64,000 bases of DNA, from contig NZ_LN907827.1 in assembly GCF_001517405.1 (NCBI RefSeq), positions 1,928,587 to 1,992,586 of the forward strand. Reading direction: 5' to 3'. Positions 60,248 through 64,000 of the stretch are shown here, piece after piece. The position numbers were made by a program, and so were the translations under genes. Position 1 is the first letter of the stretch, and each line of letters starts with the position of its first letter. Under the pieces are notes generated by a model. The model did not search any database. It saw only the letters and a program-made list of their open reading frames with translations, and had not been told where the DNA came from. The stretch is from Duffyella gerundensis. GTDB lineage: Bacteria > Pseudomonadota > Gammaproteobacteria > Enterobacterales > Enterobacteriaceae.

Positions 60248-61840
60248 TTATTTTGCGATATCAACCTGATAGAAAATATGCTTCCCAAACGGATCCACTT
60301 CGTAGCCGGTAACCTCTTTGCGTACCGGTTCGAATATTGTTGAATGGGCAATCATCACCGCGGGCGCCTGGTCATGCATGATCTGCTGCGCTTCGGTGTA
60401 GAGCTGGATACGTTTGTTGTGATCCTGCTCGGCGCGCGCGGTGGTAATCAGTTTTTCAAATGGCTGATAGCACCATTTTGATGAGTTCGATCCGCCGTTG
60501 GCTGAGGTGCAGCTGTAGAGCGGGCCAAAGAAGTTATCGGGATCGCCGGTTGCGGTGGTCCAGCCCATCAGCGCGGCCTGATGTTCACCACTCTTCACGC
60601 GCTTCAGGTATTCGCCCCATTCATAGGTCACGATATTGGCTTTGATGCCCACTTTGGCCCAGTCTGACTGAATCATCTCCGCCATGCGGCGTGCATTGGG
60701 ATTGTAAGGACGCTGCACCGGCATCGCCCACAGCGCAATGGTGGTGCCAGGTTTGATGCCCGCTTCGGCTAACAGCGCCTTGGCCTTTTCCGGATCGTAG
60801 TCGTAATCTTTCAGTGCCTGATCGGCGCTCCAGACGCCCGGCGGCAGGATATTTTTAGCCACCGTCCCGGTGCCCTTGAACACGGCCTCAATGATCGCCG
60901 GTTTGTTGATCGCCATGGTCAACGCCTGGCGCACTTTGACATTATCCAGCGGCGCTTTCTGCGTGTTAAACGACAGGAATCCGGTGTTCAGCCCCGCCTT
61001 CTGTACCAGCTTAATATCCGGGTTCTCTTTCATGCGCGGCAGATCGGCAGGATTGGGGAACGGCATGCCCTGGCATTCGTTTTTCTCCAGCTTGGCGTAG
61101 CGCACCGACGCATCGGGCGTGATGGAGAAGATCAGCCGATCGAGCTTCGCTTTGCCCTGCCAGTACTGCGGAAAGGCGCGATAGAGAATGCGTGAATCTT
61201 TCTGGTACTGCACCAGTTCAAACGGCCCAGTGCCGATCGGATCGCTGTCGACCTTCTCCGGCGTGCCCGCCTTCAGCATCGCATCGGCATATTCAGCGGA
61301 GTGGATGGAAGCAAAATACCAGGCGAGATCGGCGAGAAACGGCGCTTCGGCATGCGCCAGCGTGAAGCGCACGCTGTGATCGTCAACTTTCTCGATTTTC
61401 TTGATCAGCGAACCAAATTCCAGACTTTCAAAGTTGGAGTAGTTGCCGCTGGAGACGTTGTGGTAGGGATTTTTGGGGTCCATCTGACGCATAAACGAGA
61501 AGATCACGTCGTCGGCGTTGAAATCGCGGCTCGGCTTAAACAGCTTGTTGCTGTGGAATTTCACGCCCTGACGCAGATGAAAGGTATACACCGTGCCGTC
61601 TGCGCTGATGTCCCAGCGTTCCGCCAGGCTGGGCTGCAGTTCGGTGGTACCGGTTTTAAAATCGACCAGCCGGTTGAACACCGGTACGGCGCTGGCGTCA
61701 ACGCTGGTGCCGGAGGTATAGAGCTGCGGGTTGAAGTTCTCCGGTGAACCTTCAGAACACCAGACCAGCGTTTTCGCTGATGCACTTCCCGCCAGCGCCA
61801 GCACCAACGCCGCCAGGGCAAAACGACCTCTTTTTTTCAT
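60248..61840 (-). CDS. DppA-like dipeptide-binding protein without adjacent transporter genes
   Basis: A 530-residue periplasmic SBP_bac_5 protein with signal MKKRGRFALAALVLALAGSA (cleaved near SASA-K). It is close to E. coli DppA from recalled sequence (535 aa): TLVWCSEGSPENFNPQLYTS, DPIGTGPFELVQYQKDSRIL, ITPDASVRYAKLEKNECQ, LWAMPVQRPYNPNARRMAEM and TIFEPVRKEVTGYEVDPFGK. No dppBCDF follows, so it is either an orphan receptor using a transporter encoded elsewhere or an extra DppA. GAGGAT precedes the ATG. It is divergent from pepT. Confidence 0.9.
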   Translation of the reverse strand: MKKRGRFALAALVLALAGSASAKTLVWCSEGSPENFNPQLYTSGTSVDASAVPVFNRLVDFKTGTTELQPSLAERWDISADGTVYTFHLRQGVKFHSNKLFKPSRDFNADDVIFSFMRQMDPKNPYHNVSSGNYSNFESLEFGSLIKKIEKVDDHSVRFTLAHAEAPFLADLAWYFASIHSAEYADAMLKAGTPEKVDSDPIGTGPFELVQYQKDSRILYRAFPQYWQGKAKLDRLIFSITPDASVRYAKLEKNECQGMPFPNPADLPRMKENPDIKLVQKAGLNTGFLSFNTQKAPLDNVKVRQALTMAINKPAIIEAVFKGTGTVAKNILPPGVWSADQALKDYDYDPEKAKALLAEAGIKPGTTIALWAMPVQRPYNPNARRMAEMIQSDWAKVGIKANIVTYEWGEYLKRVKSGEHQAALMGWTTATGDPDNFFGPLYSCTSANGGSNSSKWCYQPFEKLITTARAEQDHNKRIQLYTEAQQIMHDQAPAVMIAHSTIFEPVRKEVTGYEVDPFGKHIFYQVDIAK

Positions 61841-61969
61841 GCCGATCCTCGCTTTTTATTTGACTTCCGCTCGTTACGGTTGGTAAATGAAATTCACATC
61901 TTTTTAATAAATAACATGAAATCGCCGCGTCGCAGAACATTTCTGGCGTGCTATCTATAAGGAAAAATG

Positions 61970-63199
61970 ATGTCTGATAATCTTGCCGCTACCCTTACGC
62001 AACGTTTTTTTCGCTATCTGGCCGTCAGCAGCCAGAGCGATGCCAGTGCAACCGAGCTGCCCAGCACGCCACAGCAGCATCAGATGGCCCAGCTGCTCGC
62101 TGATGAACTCAACGCCATGGGCCTGCACAATGTGGTTATCGATCGTCACGCCACCGTGACCGCCCTCAAGCCGGGGACGAAACCGAACGCACCGCGCATC
62201 GGTTTTATTGCGCATATCGATACCGTTGATGTTGGCCTGTCGCCCGATATTTTTCCGCAGAAGATCGTCTTTCACGGCGATGACGTTTGCCTTAATCCGC
62301 AGCAGGACATCTGGTTGCGCACCGCGCAGCACCCGGAAATCCTCGCCTATGAAGGTCAGGAGATCATTTTCAGCGACGGCACCAGCGTACTGGGCGCCGA
62401 TAACAAAGCGGCGGTCACCGTGGTGATGACCCTGATGGAGCGGCTACAGGGCGATCACGGCGACATCGTGGTGGCGTTTGTTCCCGATGAAGAGATCGGC
62501 CTGCGCGGCGCCAAAGCGCTGGATTTGGAGACGCGCTTTAACGTCGATTTCGCCTACACCATCGACTGCTGCGAACTGGGCGAAGTGGTTTATGAAAACT
62601 TCAATGCCGCTGCCGCGCAGATTGTCTTTACCGGCGTCACCGCCCACCCGATGTCGGGCAAAGGCGTACTGGTTAACCCGTTGCTGATGGCCCATGACTT
62701 TATCAGTCAGTTTGACCGCTATCAGACACCGGAACATACCGAAGGCCGTGAAGGCTATACCTGGTTCAACGACTTGCAGGCCAACGCCAGCGAAGCGCGG
62801 TTAAAAGCCTCGGTGCGTGATTTCGATCTGGCACAGTTTGCCGAGCGCAAAAAACAGATTGAGCGCGTTGCCAGTGACATTGCCGCTGCGTATCCCACCG
62901 GTAAGGTCGAGGTCAGCATCAGCGACACCTACAGCAATATCAGTAATGCGCTCGGCGACGATCGCCGCGCCATCGACCTGCTGTTTACCGCGCTGGATGA
63001 GCTGGCGATCGCGCCAAAAGTGATTCCCATGCGGGGCGGCACCGACGGCGCAGCGCTGTCGGCAAAGGGCCTGTTAACGCCGAACTTCTTCACCGGCGCG
63101 CATAATTTTCACTCAAAATTTGAGTTCCTGCCGGTGCCTTCGTTTGTGAAATCTTATGAAGTGGCGGAGAAACTCTGCCTGCTGGCGGCGCGTGACTGA
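61970..63199 (+). CDS. pepT: Peptidase T (tripeptide aminopeptidase)
   Basis: A 409-residue zinc aminopeptidase that releases N-terminal residues from tripeptides (E. coli PepT 408). RIGFIAHIDTVDVGLSP has the zinc His and Asp, SVLGADNKAAVTVV the bridging Asp, VAFVPDEEIGLRGAKALD the catalytic Glu, IDCCELGEVVYENFNAA a PepT-specific block, and FFTGAHNFHSKFEFLP the last His. Two ATGs stand in tandem (61967, 61970); AAGG is seven bases from the second. It is divergent from the dppA-like gene, linking peptide capture and hydrolysis. Confidence 0.95.
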   Translation: MSDNLAATLTQRFFRYLAVSSQSDASATELPSTPQQHQMAQLLADELNAMGLHNVVIDRHATVTALKPGTKPNAPRIGFIAHIDTVDVGLSPDIFPQKIVFHGDDVCLNPQQDIWLRTAQHPEILAYEGQEIIFSDGTSVLGADNKAAVTVVMTLMERLQGDHGDIVVAFVPDEEIGLRGAKALDLETRFNVDFAYTIDCCELGEVVYENFNAAAAQIVFTGVTAHPMSGKGVLVNPLLMAHDFISQFDRYQTPEHTEGREGYTWFNDLQANASEARLKASVRDFDLAQFAERKKQIERVASDIAAAYPTGKVEVSISDTYSNISNALGDDRRAIDLLFTALDELAIAPKVIPMRGGTDGAALSAKGLLTPNFFTGAHNFHSKFEFLPVPSFVKSYEVAEKLCLLAARD

Positions 63200-63201
63200 A
63201 T

Positions 63202-63226
63202 AAAGGGGCGGCTTTCGCCCCTTTTG
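63202..63226. terminator. Bidirectional terminator between pepT and the binding-protein gene
   Basis: AAAGGGGCG (63202-63210) and CGCCCCTTT (63216-63224) with a GCTTT loop, then TTG. The A and T flanks fit both directions. Confidence 0.88.
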
Positions 63227-64000
63227 TTATTTGCCGGTGGCGACGTCAATGCCAGGGAAATATTTCTTCGCCAGCGCGGTCAGCGTGCCATCCGCCTGCA
63301 CTTTGTCGATTGCCGTATCCAGCTGCTGCTTCAGCGCGCTGTCATCCTTGCGCAGACCAAAGCCGATGCCGCTACCGAGGATTTTGTCATCTTCTACCGG
63401 CTTGCCGATGAAGGCGAACCCTTTGCCCTGCGGCTTATCGAGAAAACCAGACTGACCGGCGGCTGACATCACCAGCGTGCCGTCGAGACGGCCAGCGATC
63501 ATGTCGTTATAGACCTGATTTTGATCCTGATACGAAGTCACGGTTACGCCTTTTGGCTCCCAGTGTTTCTTCGCGTAGGTTTCCTGAATCGAGCCCTGCA
63601 GCACGCCAATGTTCTTACCCTGTAAGCCTTCCGCCGTGGCCTGTTTCAGCCCGGAACCCGCCTTGCCCACCAGCATGCTCGGAATGCGGTACACCGGTTT
63701 GGTGAAAGCAATACTCTTTTCCCGCGCTTCGGTGATGTTCATCGCTGAGTTAATGGCGTCAAACTTTTTAGCCGCCAGCGCCGGGATCAGCGCATCAAAA
63801 CTGCTTTCCACCCAGCTGCAGGAGAGCGCCGCCGCCTTGCAGATCGCATTGCCCAGTTCAATATCAAACCCTTCCAGCTCACCCTGCGCGTTACGGCTTT
63901 CAAACGGCGGATACTGCGATTCCACGCCATAACGCAGCGTCTCCTGCGCCAGAACAGAAGCCGATGAAAACAGACCCACAGCCACAAACAGTGCACTTAA
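63227..64000 (-). CDS. Amino-acid ABC transporter solute-binding protein, N-terminus beyond the window
   Basis: The frame runs off the right edge; 257 codons are present. The visible start (LSALFVAVGLFSSASVLAQE) is the end of a signal peptide. The mature protein is a HisJ/ArgT-like SBP_bac_3 domain: LRYGVESQYPPFESRNAQGE, GFDIELGNAICKAAAL, WVESSFDALIPALAAKKFDA, INSAMNITEAREKSIAFTKP and LGSGIGFGLRKDD. The conserved Arg of ITEAREK binds the ligand carboxylate. It probably binds basic or polar amino acids. Partner permease genes are not in the window. Confidence 0.9.
   Translation of the reverse strand, partial: LSALFVAVGLFSSASVLAQETLRYGVESQYPPFESRNAQGELEGFDIELGNAICKAAALSCSWVESSFDALIPALAAKKFDAINSAMNITEAREKSIAFTKPVYRIPSMLVGKAGSGLKQATAEGLQGKNIGVLQGSIQETYAKKHWEPKGVTVTSYQDQNQVYNDMIAGRLDGTLVMSAAGQSGFLDKPQGKGFAFIGKPVEDDKILGSGIGFGLRKDDSALKQQLDTAIDKVQADGTLTALAKKYFPGIDVATGK

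Overview
The window looks like chromosome of an Enterobacterales bacterium, most likely Erwiniaceae (Pantoea/Erwinia-like). It is GC-rich and densely coded. Several proteins match E. coli proteins from recalled sequence almost throughout: PqqU, SotB, BhsA, ComR, RhaM/D/A/B/S/R/T, AldA, PepT, PdxI, YdcO/SutR. They sit beside genes typical of plant- or insect-associated relatives (srfABC, a barnase/barstar pair, a sorbosone-dehydrogenase-like lipoprotein). I saw no rRNA, tRNA, CRISPR array, insertion sequence or prophage.

Layout. 0-7.3 kb: the start of a solute-binding protein coupled to an M20D amidohydrolase; a decayed AraC-family end; a pair of half-size YdcZ-type membrane proteins with a divergent LysR regulator; an MFS carrier; an aldo/keto reductase; two AriR/YmgB-like genes with palindromes upstream. 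7.5-14.0 kb: a minus-strand operon of two solute-binding proteins, a permease, an ATPase, a GNAT acetyltransferase and two luciferase-like monooxygenases. It resembles the Bacillus yxe operon for modified cysteine. 14.3-18.6 kb: pdxI, an XRE regulator, a methyltransferase, a sorbosone-dehydrogenase-like lipoprotein and a DUF2231 membrane protein. 18.8-23.8 kb: a seven-gene PTS operon (phosphofructokinase-like kinase, IIB, IIC, class II aldolase, unknown 89-aa protein, IIA, P-loop kinase) behind a perfect CRP site.

24-32.5 kb: a beta-hydroxyacid dehydrogenase, pqqU, a family-2 glycosyltransferase, a PRISE-like enone reductase, sutR/ydcO with two palindromic operators, a yciG-like gene, a strong hairpin and a 53-aa ORF. 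32.7-40.5 kb: srfABC, then barstar/barnase on the opposite strand, then a MarA/SoxS-sized AraC regulator. 40.6-47.6 kb: a secreted alpha/beta hydrolase, an Rrf2 regulator, two MFS carriers (one is sotB), an AT-rich patch with a small cysteine-rich protein, and the bhsA pair with divergent comR.

47.6-56.4 kb: a complete L-rhamnose module. RhaT imports rhamnose; RhaM, RhaA, RhaB and RhaD convert it to dihydroxyacetone phosphate and L-lactaldehyde; AldA, divergent from rhaT, oxidises the lactaldehyde. RhaS and RhaR control it from the central rhaB-rhaS region, where candidate operators are visible. 56.4-64 kb: a peptide-related block (MHS-family carrier, M20 dipeptidase, LysR regulator, orphan DppA-like binding protein, pepT) and a truncated amino-acid-binding protein at the right edge.

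The least explained systems are the PTS operon of unknown sugar, srfABC, and the yxe-like cluster.
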